Origin: Pseudomonas rhizoryzae
GTDB lineage: Bacteria > Pseudomonadota > Gammaproteobacteria > Pseudomonadales > Pseudomonadaceae
Length of the DNA: 64,000 bases
Assembly (NCBI RefSeq): GCF_005250615.1
Contig: NZ_SULM01000001.1
Span: 248,001-312,000, forward strand
Direction of reading: 5' to 3'
Shown here: positions 42,589 through 54,373 of the stretch, one piece after another
How positions within the stretch are numbered: the stretch's first letter is position 1
How the letters are laid out: every line of letters begins with the position of its first letter
Position numbers and translations under genes: made by a program
Notes under the pieces: model-generated
Databases searched by the model: none
What the model saw: the letters and a program-made list of their open reading frames with translations, nothing else
Told to the model about the DNA's origin: nothing

Positions 42589-45572
42589 CAGAAGCGCTCC
42601 GGATGGGGGGCGGGCTGCAGGGGTGGGGCATAGTCGTCCCGGGCCCACTTCACCTCGACGAGTTGTGCCGGGACGCCCTCCAGGGGCGTACGCCGGCCGT
42701 GGCGGAAGTTTTCTTGCGGCAACGGCTGCGGCAGCGGCGCCCGGCCGAGGCGCTCCAGGCGCACCGCGGTTTCCTTGTAGGCAGGGGTGTTGACGTCGGG
42801 ATCGTGATGTTCGCCGGTCAGGGCGTTGAGCCCCGGCTTGCCCTGGTGGATGGGCATGAACAGCACCTCGCCGGCGACCCGGTCGGTGATCACCACGGGC
42901 ACCTCCACCTGGCCGCGTCTGGAACTCAGGCGCACCCAGCTGCCTTCTTCCAGCCCCCGCTCCTGGGCAAGCGTCGGACTGATCTCGACGAACCAGTGGG
43001 GAGAAAGCTCGGTCACCCGCCCGCCCTTGTCGGTCTGGTTCATGCTCTGGAAGTGTTCGAGCATCCGGCCGTTGTCCAGCAGCAGGTCGTATTCGGCGTC
43101 CACGTCTTCGGCCGGGGGCTGCCAGTCCACCGGATAGAGCCTGGCGCGCCCGTCCTCGGTATGAAAGCGGTCGGTGTAGAGCAGCGGCGTGCTCGCCCCG
43201 CTGGCCGCGACTGGCCAGAGCTGAGAATTCCAGCCCTCGAGGCGCTCATAGCTGACCCCGGCGAAGAGGTCGGCGATGCCGGCCACCTCGGCCATGATCT
43301 GGCTGGGATGGCTGTAACCCCAGTCGTGGCCCATGCGGGCCGCCAGATCGGTCAGGATGCGCCAGTCGGGCCGGCAGTCGCCAAGCGGCGGGAGCACCTC
43401 GTAGAAGCGCTGGATCCGCCGTTCGGTGTTGACGAAGGTGCCGTCCTTTTCCACGCTCGGACAGCCCGGCAACACCACGTCGGCGAACTCGGCGGTGCGA
43501 CTCAGGAAAATGTCCTGGACCACCAGGAAATCGAGGCGGGTAAAGGCGGCGTGGACATTGTGACTGTCGGCATCGGAAAAGGCGGTTTCCTCGCCGATCA
43601 CATACATCGCCCGGACCTTGTGCTCGGCGGCGTCCTGCACCATCAGGAAGTTGTCCTGGCCGACCTGGTCGGACAGGCGCTCCGGCGCGACGCCCCAGGC
43701 CTTGGCCCATTTGGCCCGTGCTGCCGGATCCGTGACCTTTTCGTAGCCCGGATATTGATTCTTCAGACAGCCGAAGTCGCTTGCGCCCTGCACGTTGTTA
43801 TGGCCGCGCATGGGATAGCCACCGGTGCCGGGTCGGCCATAGTTGCCGGTCACCAGGAGCAGGTTGGAAAGGGCGGTGCTGGTATCCGCGCCATGGCTGT
43901 GCTGGGTGATGCCCATGGCCCAGCACAGGCAGACGGCGCCCGCGCGGCCGATGAGTTCGGCGGCCTCCACCAGCTGATCACGGGCAATGCCGGTCACCTG
44001 CTCGGCGAATTCCAGGGTGAAGGGCGCCAGGGAGCGACGATAGTCTGCGACCCCCGTGACGCGCTGGGCGAGGAAGGCTTCGTCCGCCAGGCCGTGATCG
44101 AACTGGTAGCGCGCCATGGCCGAGGCCCAGACCAGGTCGGTGCCCGGTCTGATCCGCAGGAACAGCTCGGCCCGTTCGGCCATTTCATGGCGGCGCGGAT
44201 CCACCACCAACAGCCGCTGACCACGATGCTTTTGCGCAGCCTTGAGCTTGGACGCGAACACGGGATGGTTCTCGGCCAGGTTGCTCCCCACCAGAATCAC
44301 CAGGTCGGCCTGTTCCAGGTCGGCCAGGGTGCCGGCATCGCCGCCGTAGCCTACGGTACGGAACAGTCCCTGGGTGGCCGGGTTCTGGCAGTAGCGTGAA
44401 GAATTGTCGACGCTGTTGGTACCTATGATCAGCCGGGCGATCTTCTGCGTGAGATAGGCCTCTTCGTTGCTGGCTTTGCTCGAGCCGATGAAGCCCAGAC
44501 TGTCCGCTCCGTGGCGATCGCGAATCTCCAGCAGTCGCCGCGCCACCAGCTCCAGGGCCTCGTCCCAGCTGGCTTCGCGAAAGCGGTCGCCCTCACGGAT
44601 CAATGGCGTGGTCAAGCGTTGCGGATCGTTGACGAAATCCCAGGCGAATTTGCCCTTGATGCAGGTGGAGATGCCATTGACGGGCGCGTCCACCACCGGC
44701 TGAACCTTGAGGATGTGGCGGTCACGAGTCCACATTTCGAAGCTGCAGCCCACTCCGCAGTAGGTGCAGACCGTCTTGGTGCGCCGGATCTCCGGTTGGC
44801 GCCAATGCATGTCCATCACCGAGATGCCGGTGATGGGCGGCGCACCCATGGTCCGCTCGACCGTCTTGATGGCGTCGATCAGCGGCCGCTTCAGCGCTTC
44901 CGGCATGGCGGTGAAAGGGCCGGCATCGGGCTGCATGGTCTTTTCCAGCAGCGCATTGCACGGACAGACCGTGACGCAGTGGCCACAACTCACGCAACTG
45001 GAGCCCTCGATGCGCTCGCCGCCGTCCCAGAGTACGCGCGGATGGTCCTGACTGAAGTCGATGCTCAGGGTCTCGTTGACCTCGACGTTCTGGCAGGCCT
45101 CGACGCAGCGGCCGCAGAGAATGCACTGATCCGGATCGTAGGTGTAGAAGGGGTTGGAATGATCCTTGGCGTAGGGTTTGCGCTGGTAGGCGTAGCGCTG
45201 GATGGGCAGCTTCATATCGGCCACGGTGTTGTGCAGCGTGCAGTCCCCGGTGTTGTGCTCGCAGACCGTGCAGTACAGCTCGTGCTTGGCGAGGATGCGG
45301 TCCATGCCTTCGTGGCGAGCCGCCGTCGCGCGGTCGACCTGGCTACCGACGCGCAGGCCCTCCTGGCTGCGCAGGGTGCAGCCGCGTACCAGGTCGCCGT
45401 CCACCTCCACCCAGCAGACATCGCAGGTCTGCAGTGCGCCCAAGGCGCGGTGATAGCAGACGTGGGGCAGGTGGATGTCGTGGGCGGCGAGAAAATCCAC
45501 CAGGGGCAGGTCGACGGGGCCTTCGAGGGCGCGGCCATCGTAGAAGAGGGTGCATTGGGCAACTGCGGGCAT
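42588..45572 (-). CDS. FdhF2-type molybdopterin oxidoreductase (formate dehydrogenase alpha-like)
   Basis: 994-aa cytoplasmic enzyme. N-terminal 2Fe-2S domain (CYHRALGALQTCDVCWVEVD), a NuoG-like His/Cys cluster region (HELYCTVCEHNTGDC), two 4Fe-4S sites (CILCGRCVEACQ; CVSCGHCVTVCPC), then the Mo-bisMGD domain with CTYCGVGCSF and, at the active site, SRYCQNPATQGLFRTVGYGG. The Mo ligand is Cys, not selenocysteine, and it is followed by Gln where classical formate dehydrogenases have His. A C-terminal molydopterin-dinucleotide-binding domain closes the protein. The reaction may be formate oxidation or that of another substrate. Start ATG 45572. Confidence 0.9.
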   Translation of the reverse strand: MPAVAQCTLFYDGRALEGPVDLPLVDFLAAHDIHLPHVCYHRALGALQTCDVCWVEVDGDLVRGCTLRSQEGLRVGSQVDRATAARHEGMDRILAKHELYCTVCEHNTGDCTLHNTVADMKLPIQRYAYQRKPYAKDHSNPFYTYDPDQCILCGRCVEACQNVEVNETLSIDFSQDHPRVLWDGGERIEGSSCVSCGHCVTVCPCNALLEKTMQPDAGPFTAMPEALKRPLIDAIKTVERTMGAPPITGISVMDMHWRQPEIRRTKTVCTYCGVGCSFEMWTRDRHILKVQPVVDAPVNGISTCIKGKFAWDFVNDPQRLTTPLIREGDRFREASWDEALELVARRLLEIRDRHGADSLGFIGSSKASNEEAYLTQKIARLIIGTNSVDNSSRYCQNPATQGLFRTVGYGGDAGTLADLEQADLVILVGSNLAENHPVFASKLKAAQKHRGQRLLVVDPRRHEMAERAELFLRIRPGTDLVWASAMARYQFDHGLADEAFLAQRVTGVADYRRSLAPFTLEFAEQVTGIARDQLVEAAELIGRAGAVCLCWAMGITQHSHGADTSTALSNLLLVTGNYGRPGTGGYPMRGHNNVQGASDFGCLKNQYPGYEKVTDPAARAKWAKAWGVAPERLSDQVGQDNFLMVQDAAEHKVRAMYVIGEETAFSDADSHNVHAAFTRLDFLVVQDIFLSRTAEFADVVLPGCPSVEKDGTFVNTERRIQRFYEVLPPLGDCRPDWRILTDLAARMGHDWGYSHPSQIMAEVAGIADLFAGVSYERLEGWNSQLWPVAASGASTPLLYTDRFHTEDGRARLYPVDWQPPAEDVDAEYDLLLDNGRMLEHFQSMNQTDKGGRVTELSPHWFVEISPTLAQERGLEEGSWVRLSSRRGQVEVPVVITDRVAGEVLFMPIHQGKPGLNALTGEHHDPDVNTPAYKETAVRLERLGRAPLPQPLPQENFRHGRRTPLEGVPAQLVEVKWARDDYAPPLQPAPHPERF

Positions 45573-45681
45573 GGCGGGGATCCGGTTGGTCGACAGAAGC
45601 GCGGTCGACCGGGGCCGCCACGAACTCCTGCAGAGGACGTCATCCAGACGCCGACCGTTCGGGCGAAGCGGGAGGTATTTT

Positions 45682-46944
45682 TCAGTCCCGCTGCGCTTGC
45701 CTCGGAGGGACCGCACGACAGGTATGCCGCACCAGGCCACCGATGGTCAGGCCCTGAACGAGCACCGAAAAGAGCACCACCAGATAGGTCAGGTTGAGGA
45801 ACAGATCGCGTTCGTCACCGCTAGGCAGAGCCAGTACCAGGGCTACCGAAACGCCACCACGCAAGCCGCCCCAGGTCAGGATGCGTGCCGCCCCGGGCGG
45901 CAGTTCGCGCTTCCAGAATCCGATCAGCGCCAAGGGGGGGCCGACCGTGGCCAGCCGCACCCCGAGGATGACCAGGATCAATGCCATCGCCAGCGGCACA
46001 TAGCGCCATTCGAACGGCACCAGCACCAATTCCAACCCCATGAGCACGAACAGCAGGGCATTGAGGAATTCGTCGATGAGCGTCCAGAAGCTGTCCAGGT
46101 GCTTGCGCGTGCGATCGGACAAGGCGCGTTCCCGCACCAGATTGCCGACGATCAGACCAGCCACGGTCATGGCGATCGGGCCGGAAACGTCCAGGTGGAT
46201 GGACCAGGTATAGCCGCCGAGGACCAGGGCCACGGTGAGCAGCACCTCAACCTGATAGTCATCGATGGATTTCATCAGGCGATAGGCCAGGCCACCCAGT
46301 AGCGCGCCCAGCAATAGGCCGCCGCCGATTTCCTCGAGCAGTAGCCAAAGCGTCTCGTCCAGCGCAGGTAGCGCTTTGTTGCCCAGCGCGCCAACCAATA
46401 GGGTGAAGGCCACCACCGCCACGCCATCATTGAACAGGGATTCACCCACGATGGTGGTCTCCAGGGATTTGGGCGCGCCTGCGGACTTGAGGATACCCAG
46501 TACCGCCACCGGATCGGTCGGCGCGACGACGGCCCCGAAGACCAGGCACCATATCAGGGACACTCCCAAGTCCAGTTGCTCGAGCAGCCACCAGGTGGCC
46601 AGGCCGATGCCCAGGATGGAAATGGCCACGCCGGCCGTCGCCAGCAGTCCGATCGCCCAGGCGCGCTTGCGGATGTTTGCGAAGTCGAGATTCATGGCAC
46701 CGGCGAAGAGCAGGAACGACAGCAGACAGTCGAGCAGCAGTCGATCGAAGTCGACCTGCTGCATGGCGATCTGGATGCGGTGTTCCAGTCCTGGCAATCC
46801 CAGTAGCGTCAGGCCGTGCAGCAGTAGCGAGCCGATCAGGGCGATGGCCATGACGCCTATGGTGGGCGGCAGCCCGATGAAACGCCGGTTGATGAAGGCG
46901 AGCAGGGCGGTGAGAGAGACGAAGCCAGCGGCGAGATCGAGCAT
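45682..46944 (-). CDS. CPA1-family Na+/H+ antiporter
   Basis: 420-aa inner-membrane protein with about 12 membrane segments. Family motifs seen are FGAVVAPTDPVAVLGILKSA, VGESLFNDGVAVVAF (the ion-binding Asp/Asn region), EIGGGLLLGALLGGLAYRL, and the late Arg-containing stretch TWGGLRGGVSVALVLALP. It would exchange protons for sodium or potassium and regulate cytoplasmic pH. The ATG at 46944 is chosen since upstream sequence is unconserved. It is separated from the formate-dehydrogenase-like gene by 109 bp. Confidence 0.92.
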   Translation of the reverse strand: MLDLAAGFVSLTALLAFINRRFIGLPPTIGVMAIALIGSLLLHGLTLLGLPGLEHRIQIAMQQVDFDRLLLDCLLSFLLFAGAMNLDFANIRKRAWAIGLLATAGVAISILGIGLATWWLLEQLDLGVSLIWCLVFGAVVAPTDPVAVLGILKSAGAPKSLETTIVGESLFNDGVAVVAFTLLVGALGNKALPALDETLWLLLEEIGGGLLLGALLGGLAYRLMKSIDDYQVEVLLTVALVLGGYTWSIHLDVSGPIAMTVAGLIVGNLVRERALSDRTRKHLDSFWTLIDEFLNALLFVLMGLELVLVPFEWRYVPLAMALILVILGVRLATVGPPLALIGFWKRELPPGAARILTWGGLRGGVSVALVLALPSGDERDLFLNLTYLVVLFSVLVQGLTIGGLVRHTCRAVPPRQAQRD

Positions 46945-47100
46945 CGAAAGCGTCCAGGAACAGTTGCACCTTATCCAGCGACCCCTGTCCACGCCGGGAG
47001 GTTGCACCGTCTCGGTGGCCTGGGGATGTGCAACGGCAAGCGAACTCTCGCCGTTTGCCGAGGGTCGGCTGCACACCAGCCGTCACCCGAGTCTTCATTG

Positions 47101-47778
47101 ATGTCCGTTCCGTTCTGGCTACACCTGCTGGCCATCCTGTCGCTGAGTCTGGCTATCCTCTGTGCCCTATGGGTGCTGCTCGATCTGTACCGTCGCCCGC
47201 AGCCCATGACCATCATGAACCTGGTGTGGCCTCTGACCATGCTCTGGGCGGGCGTTCCTGGCCTGCTGCTCTATCACCGCATCGGTCGTGTGGCGAAAGG
47301 CGGGGCGAAGCATCACGCCCATGGTCAAAGACCCTTTCACCAGAGTGTCATGCTTGGTGCCAGCCACTGTGGGAGCGGCTGCACCCTGGGTGATCTCCTC
47401 GCGGAAACCCTGGTGATCGCGGTGCCGGTAAGCCTGTTCGGGCAGCGGATATTCGGCACCTGGGCGGTCGATTTCGTACTGGCCTTCCTGCTGGGCATCG
47501 TCTTCCAGTACTTCAGCATCAAACCCATGCGCCAGCTGTCGCGCTGGCAGGGCCTCAAGGCGGCAGTCAAGGCCGATACCCTGTCGCTGCTGGCCTGGCA
47601 GGTCGGCATGTACGGCTGGATGGCGCTATGTCTGTTCGGGCTGTTTTCCGAAGCGGCGCTGCCCAAGAGCGAGCCAGTGTTCTGGTTCATGATGCAGCTC
47701 GCCATGTATGCCGGCTTCATCATCAGCTGTCCGGTGAATGCCTGGTTGATCAAGCGAGGCGTCAAGGAAGCCATGTAA
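47101..47778 (+). CDS. DUF4396 membrane protein
   Basis: 225-aa membrane protein with about five hydrophobic segments. The family signature is the His/Cys-rich loop HHAHGQRPFHQSVMLGASHC then GSGCTLGD, followed by ETLVIAVPVSLFGQRIFGTW. Such loops suggest metal binding, but the family function is unknown. The ATG at 47101 starts with MSVPFWLHLLAILSLSLAIL; the ribosome-binding site is weak. An upstream in-frame start at 47002 would add unconserved residues. Confidence 0.8.
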   Translation: MSVPFWLHLLAILSLSLAILCALWVLLDLYRRPQPMTIMNLVWPLTMLWAGVPGLLLYHRIGRVAKGGAKHHAHGQRPFHQSVMLGASHCGSGCTLGDLLAETLVIAVPVSLFGQRIFGTWAVDFVLAFLLGIVFQYFSIKPMRQLSRWQGLKAAVKADTLSLLAWQVGMYGWMALCLFGLFSEAALPKSEPVFWFMMQLAMYAGFIISCPVNAWLIKRGVKEAM

Positions 47779-48374
47779 CGCCCGTACCGGCAGATGCTGG
47801 CGGGCAAGGTGTCTAGCCCAGGAGCGGTTCGCCCAGCGGGCGCGGTCAAGGCGGAGGGTGACAGCGGGACTAGTCTCCCGCAAACCGTACTGGCACATCA
47901 GGCATGTCGTGAGACCGGGTCTGGTGGCAGCTGGCGCCGGGACGATCCGCGCCAGAGGTCGCAAGATCTGTCCAGTCGTGATCATTCACCTGATGGCGGC
48001 AACCATACCTCGCCGCAGGCATCCCGGTGTCGGTGATACCGGGCAGCGCTGCTGGTCCGCGGGGCGTGGCTGCCTGTTACAAGTTGACACGGGTAAGTCT
48101 CAGAGCTTACTCGCCTCTGAGATGACATCTGATATAAATCCAGAGCGGCCCTCTGGGCTGCTGGCTCTACGACCATAACAACTAAAAGAGGTCAGCCCAT
48201 TAAATGCCCAGGCACGAACGCCAGGTCGTACCTATGGTCATGTCGGCGACTGTCGCATGCTGCGGCGGTACGTCAGCACCGTCCCCTCCGCCGAATTGAA
48301 CCCACTGGGCTGCACCCGTGCGCCGTTCCCGCTGTAACTCTGCACAAAGCCATAAAAACAATGGAGATACCTGC
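47779..48374. other. 596-bp gap upstream of the TAXI gene; promoter region
   Basis: No gene is seen. The second half is AT-richer and holds an 8-bp inverted repeat (listed separately), TTGACA at 48084-48089, and TATAAA at 48133-48138, a likely -10. The region 48140-48370 is therefore an unusually long 5' leader of about 230 nt if that -10 is used. No known riboswitch was recognised. Confidence 0.5.
48098..48122 (+). promoter_or_regulatory. Inverted repeat TCTCAGAG-N9-CTCTGAGA
   Basis: A perfect 8-bp inverted repeat lies just upstream of a TATAAA box (48133-48138) in the leader of the TRAP transporter genes. Its spacing places it over the -35 region of that promoter, as expected for an operator. 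An RNA hairpin is the alternative reading. No adjacent regulator gene is present. Confidence 0.45.
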
Positions 48375-49328
48375 ATGCGCCTGACCAAGAAACTCGGCCT
48401 CTTCGCCGCTGCGGCCGCCTTTACCGCCAGCACTGCCGTGCTGGCCGCGCCGACCTTCATCAACGTGCTCACCGGAGGTACCAGCGGTGTGTACTACCCC
48501 ATCGGCGTAGCCCTGTCGCAGATCTACAGTACCGGCATCGACGGGGCCAAGACCTCGGTTCAGGCCACCAAGGCGTCGGTGGAAAACCTCAATCTGCTGC
48601 AGGCGGGTCGTGGAGAGCTGGCTTTCGCCCTCGGCGATTCGGTAGCCGATGCCTGGAACGGTGTGGAAGATGCTGGCTTCAAGACCCCGCTGAAGAAGAT
48701 CCGGGCCATCGCCGGCACCTATCCGAACTATATCCAGATCGTCGCCAACGCCGACTCCGGTATCACGTCCCTGGCCGACCTCAAGGGCAAGCGCATTTCC
48801 GTCGGTGCTCCCAAGTCGGGCACCGAGCTCAATGCCCGCGCCATCTTCAAGGCGGCCGGCCTGACCTACAAGGACATGGGCGCGGTGGAATTCCTCCCCT
48901 ATGCCGAGTCGGTGGAGCTGATCAAGAACCGCCAGCTCGACGCCACCCTGCAGTCGTCCGGTCTGGGCATGGCGGCCATTCGGGACCTGGCCTCGACCAT
49001 GAAGGTCAGCTTCGTCGCCATTCCAGCGGATGTCGTCAGCAAGATCGGCAACGCCGCCTATCAGCCGGCAACCATCCCGGCCGGCACCTATGACGGCCAG
49101 ACCGCCGACGTGCCCACCGTGGCCATCACCAACATCCTGGTCAGTCGGGAGGGCGTCTCCGACGACGTCGCCTACCAGATGACCAAGCTGATGTTCGAGC
49201 ACCTCGACCGTCTGGGCAATGCCCACTCCGCGGCCAAGGACATCAAGCTGCAGACCGCCGCCAAGAACCTGCCGATCCCGCTGCATCCGGGCGCCGAGCG
49301 CTACTACAAGGAAGTCGGCGCCCTCTAG
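48375..49328 (+). CDS. TAXI-family TRAP transporter solute-binding protein
   Basis: 317-aa periplasmic binding protein. The signal peptide ends near TASTAVLA (about residue 24). The mature start is TFINVLTGGTSGVYYPIGVA, the signature of TAXI (TRAP-associated extracytoplasmic immunogenic) proteins, followed by LLQAGRGELAFALGDSVADA and GKRISVGAPKSGTELNARAI. It would bind an organic acid and hand it to the fused permease downstream. The ATG at 48375 has GGAG about 8 bp upstream. The ligand is unknown. Confidence 0.93.
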   Translation: MRLTKKLGLFAAAAAFTASTAVLAAPTFINVLTGGTSGVYYPIGVALSQIYSTGIDGAKTSVQATKASVENLNLLQAGRGELAFALGDSVADAWNGVEDAGFKTPLKKIRAIAGTYPNYIQIVANADSGITSLADLKGKRISVGAPKSGTELNARAIFKAAGLTYKDMGAVEFLPYAESVELIKNRQLDATLQSSGLGMAAIRDLASTMKVSFVAIPADVVSKIGNAAYQPATIPAGTYDGQTADVPTVAITNILVSREGVSDDVAYQMTKLMFEHLDRLGNAHSAAKDIKLQTAAKNLPIPLHPGAERYYKEVGAL

Positions 49329-49560
49329 GGCGGAGCCGGGCAGGGCGCGGAGCGAGGATCGGTCTGCGCCCCTGCCGCTCAGGCGCTCGTATGAGCGGAG
49401 CCATCCGCGCGCTTCACGCGAGGAGCGCGGGTGGATGCGCTCCGGCAGGCCTGCCGCAGGAACACCCGTAGCCCAGCGTTGCGACTGGAATCGGCGTCAA
49501 GGAGGGCGTCTCTGTCGGCGAAGCTGTCTCGCATCGAGGTAATCGTGAGGTTCGCATCCC

Positions 49561-51584
<2,024 letters not shown>

Positions 51585-51588
<4 letters not shown>

Positions 51589-51992
51589 TCGGTCTGTGCC
51601 TGGGGATGGCCGGCGTGGTGTGGGCCTCGCTGCCCATGCCGGCTTTCACCCTGGCCTGGAATCACACCATCGAGAAGCTCCGCTGGGAGGAAGATTACCG
51701 CCTCACCGCCGAGGGCCTGGTGTTGGGCGAGGCGCGGGTCAAGGGCTCGGGCGCCGGGATGGAGATTCCCGAGGGCGCCGAGCTGCGTGACGGCAGCTGG
51801 CACTATCGGCGTCAGCTGCCGCCCTTGCAGCCCCTGCGCCTGGGGCGCACGCCCGAGGCCGGGGATTACCAGCTCTGCAGCGACCAGCGTTGTCGCCCCT
51901 TGAGCGACTGGCTCGGTCCGCCAACGGCGAGCCAGCCGGCGTTGGAACTCTGGAGTTGCGAGCAGGGCGCGCGCTCAGCTGACCCGGGTTAG
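51585..51992 (+). CDS. DUF1850 protein of the TRAP operon
   Basis: 135-aa protein with an N-terminal hydrophobic segment (IGLCLGMAGVVWASLPMPAF), likely a signal anchor. Then FTLAWNHTIEKLRWEEDYRL and LRDGSWHYRRQLPPLQPLRL match the DUF1850 family, which commonly sits next to TAXI-type fused permeases. The start is GTG at 51585, overlapping the permease stop (GTGA). Two Cys near the end (CSDQRC) may form a disulfide. Function unknown; a role in the transporter is inferred from conserved neighbourhood. Confidence 0.78.
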
Positions 51993-52001
51993 CGCCGGAC
52001 G

Positions 52002-52724
52002 CTACCGGCTCAACTCGTAGGCGCAGATGTTCACCGTCGCCGCCAGGTTCAGCGACTCGATGGCGCCTGAGCCGCCGATGGTGAAGGGCTGGGCATTCAA
52101 GGTTGCGAGTCGTTCACGGGGGACGCCGCGCGCTTCGTTGCCGAAGAGATAGCAGTCGAAGGTCTTGAACTCGGCCGACTGCACCGGCTCGCCCTGCATG
52201 TCCAGGCAGGCGAGGCGGGGGAAGCGCTCCGGCAAGCCATCGAGGTCGACATCCAGCTCCAGCGGCGTGTGGAAGATGGCGCCCATGCTGGCGCGGACCA
52301 CCTTGGGGTTGTAGGGGTCGACGCTGCCCGGACTGAGCAGGCAGCGGAAGCCGCCGAACCAGGCCAGGGTGCGCAGGATGGTGCCCAGGTTGCCGGGGTC
52401 CTGGATCTCGTGCAGGTAGACGGCGCGCTCGCCTGCCACGGGGGCGGGCGCTGCCGAGGGCATGGGCACCACGGCGATGATGCCCTGCGGCGTCTTGGTA
52501 TCGGCGAGCTGCGCCATCTGCCGGTCGCTGATCAGGTGTGTGCGGAACGGACTCTGCCAGTGCTCGTAGGCGCTGGTCACGTAAAGCTCCGCGCGTTGCA
52601 GCTGCGGATTCTGCAGCGCGGCCTTTTGCAGTTCGAGCGCCAAGTGCTCGCCCTCCACCAGAAAGTGACCGAACTCGGCGCGGTATTTCTTCTGGTGGAG
52701 TTTCTTGATGTCGTCGAGCTTCAT
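52002..52724 (-). CDS. SpoU/TrmH-family RNA 2'-O-methyltransferase
   Basis: 240-aa enzyme. The C-terminal SPOUT knot has its three motifs: EIQDPGNLGTILRTLAWFGG, FGNEARGVPRERLATL and GAIESLNLAATVNICAYEL. The N-terminal part resembles the RNA-binding substrate domain (KKLHQKKYRAEFGHFLVEGE). It methylates a ribose 2'-OH in rRNA or tRNA using AdoMet; the target nucleotide is not clear. The ATG shares one base with the stop of the FAD oxidoreductase gene, so the two are coupled. It is convergent with DUF1850. Confidence 0.9.
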   Translation of the reverse strand: MKLDDIKKLHQKKYRAEFGHFLVEGEHLALELQKAALQNPQLQRAELYVTSAYEHWQSPFRTHLISDRQMAQLADTKTPQGIIAVVPMPSAAPAPVAGERAVYLHEIQDPGNLGTILRTLAWFGGFRCLLSPGSVDPYNPKVVRASMGAIFHTPLELDVDLDGLPERFPRLACLDMQGEPVQSAEFKTFDCYLFGNEARGVPRERLATLNAQPFTIGGSGAIESLNLAATVNICAYELSR

Positions 52725-54373
52725 CAGCCAGCGGCCCGGTTGAGCGGGGCGGTCAGCGCCTCGGCGTCCGCGAGCATCGACTTGGCCAGCGCCTCGGCCA
52801 CCTTGATACCATCCACCCCTGCCGAGAGGATGCCGCCGGCATAACCGGCGCCTTCACCCGCGGGATAGAGGCCGCGCAGATTCAGGCTCTGCAGCGTTTC
52901 GTTGTCACGGGTGATGCGCACCGGCGAGGAGGTACGGGTTTCGATGCCGGTGAGGATGGCGTCATGGCGGTCGAAGCCGCGGATCTGCTTGCCGAAGGCG
53001 GGCAGGGCTTCACGGATGGCTTCGATGGCGTAGGCCGGCAGCGACGGCGCCAGGTCGCCCAGCAGCACGCCGGGCTTGTAGGAAGGCTCGACTTCACCGA
53101 ATTCGGTGGAGGGCACGCCGCGAATGAAGTCACCGACCAACTGGCCGGGCGCGCAGTAGTCGCTGCCACCCAGCTCGTAGGCGCGCGATTCCAGGCGTTC
53201 CTGCAACTCGACGCCGGCCAGCGGATCGCCGGGGAAGTCCTGTTCGGGATTGATGCCCACCACGATGCCGGAGTTGGCGTTACGCTCGTTGCGCGAATAT
53301 TGGCTCATGCCGTTGGTGACGACGCGGCCCGGCTCCGAGGTGGCGGCCACCACGGTGCCACCCGGGCACATGCAGAAGCTGTAGACGGCGCGACCATTCT
53401 TGGCGTGGTACACCAGCTTGTAGTCGGCGGCGCCGAGTTCCGGGTGGCCGGCGTACTTGCCCAGGCGGGCCTCATCGATCATGCCCTGGGGGTGTTCGAT
53501 GCGGAAGCCGACGGCGAAGGGCTTGGCCTCGATATACACGCCCTGGCGGTGCAGCATACGGAAGGTGTCGCGGGAGCTGTGGCCCAGGGCGAGCACCACG
53601 TGGCGGCTGTGCAGGGTTTCGCCGTTGGCGAGTACCACGCCTTCGAGCTGGCCATCGTCGATCAACAGATCGGTCACCTTGCTCTCGAAGCGGACTTCGC
53701 CGCCGAGGGCGATGATCTCCTCACGCATGGCCGCCACCACGCCAGTGAGGCGGAAGGTACCGATGTGCGGCTTGCTGACGTAGAGGATCTCTTCCGGCGC
53801 GCCGGCGCGGACGAATTCGTGCATCACCTTGCGGGCGTAGAACTTCGGGTCCTTGATCTGGCTGTAGAGCTTGCCATCGGAAAACAGCCCGGCACCGCCT
53901 TCGCCGAATTGCACGTTGGATTCGGGCGTCAGCACCTTCTTGCGCCACAGCGCCCAGGTGTCCTTGGTGCGGCTGCGCACATCCTTGCCGCGTTCGAGCA
54001 CGATGGGCTTGAAGCCCATCTGGGCCAGCAGCAGGGCGGCGAACAGGCCGCAGGGGCCAAAGCCCACCACCAGCGGGCGCTCGGTCAGCGTCGCCGGGGC
54101 CTGGCCGACCGGGTAATAGCCGGTGTCCGGTGCCGGGCGGACCTGCAGATCGTCGGCGAAGCGCGCCAGCACCGCCGCCTCGTCGCGCACTTCCAGATCG
54201 ATGATGTAGATGAAGAGGATGACGCTGTTCTTCTTGCGCGCATCGTAGCTGCGCTTGAACACGGTGAAGTTCAGCAGATCGGCGTCGCGCAGCTTCAGGC
54301 GAGCGACGATGGCCTGGCGCAGTTCGGCGGGGCTGTGATCGAGCGGCAGGGACAGTTCGTTGATGCGAATCAT
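52724..54373 (-). CDS. FAD-dependent oxidoreductase (COG2509 type)
   Basis: 549-aa flavoprotein. A ~95-residue N-terminal domain (FKRSYDARKKNSVILFIYII) precedes a Rossmann dinucleotide motif, VVGFGPCGLFAALLLAQMGF, then VQFGEGGAGLFSDGKLYSQI, VVLALGHSSRDTFRMLHRQG and the C-terminal GLYPAGEGAGYAGGILSAGV typical of this uncharacterised dehydrogenase family. The ATG at 54373 is used; an upstream TTG would extend into the promoter. The substrate is unknown. Confidence 0.87.
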   Translation of the reverse strand: MIRINELSLPLDHSPAELRQAIVARLKLRDADLLNFTVFKRSYDARKKNSVILFIYIIDLEVRDEAAVLARFADDLQVRPAPDTGYYPVGQAPATLTERPLVVGFGPCGLFAALLLAQMGFKPIVLERGKDVRSRTKDTWALWRKKVLTPESNVQFGEGGAGLFSDGKLYSQIKDPKFYARKVMHEFVRAGAPEEILYVSKPHIGTFRLTGVVAAMREEIIALGGEVRFESKVTDLLIDDGQLEGVVLANGETLHSRHVVLALGHSSRDTFRMLHRQGVYIEAKPFAVGFRIEHPQGMIDEARLGKYAGHPELGAADYKLVYHAKNGRAVYSFCMCPGGTVVAATSEPGRVVTNGMSQYSRNERNANSGIVVGINPEQDFPGDPLAGVELQERLESRAYELGGSDYCAPGQLVGDFIRGVPSTEFGEVEPSYKPGVLLGDLAPSLPAYAIEAIREALPAFGKQIRGFDRHDAILTGIETRTSSPVRITRDNETLQSLNLRGLYPAGEGAGYAGGILSAGVDGIKVAEALAKSMLADAEALTAPLNRAAG

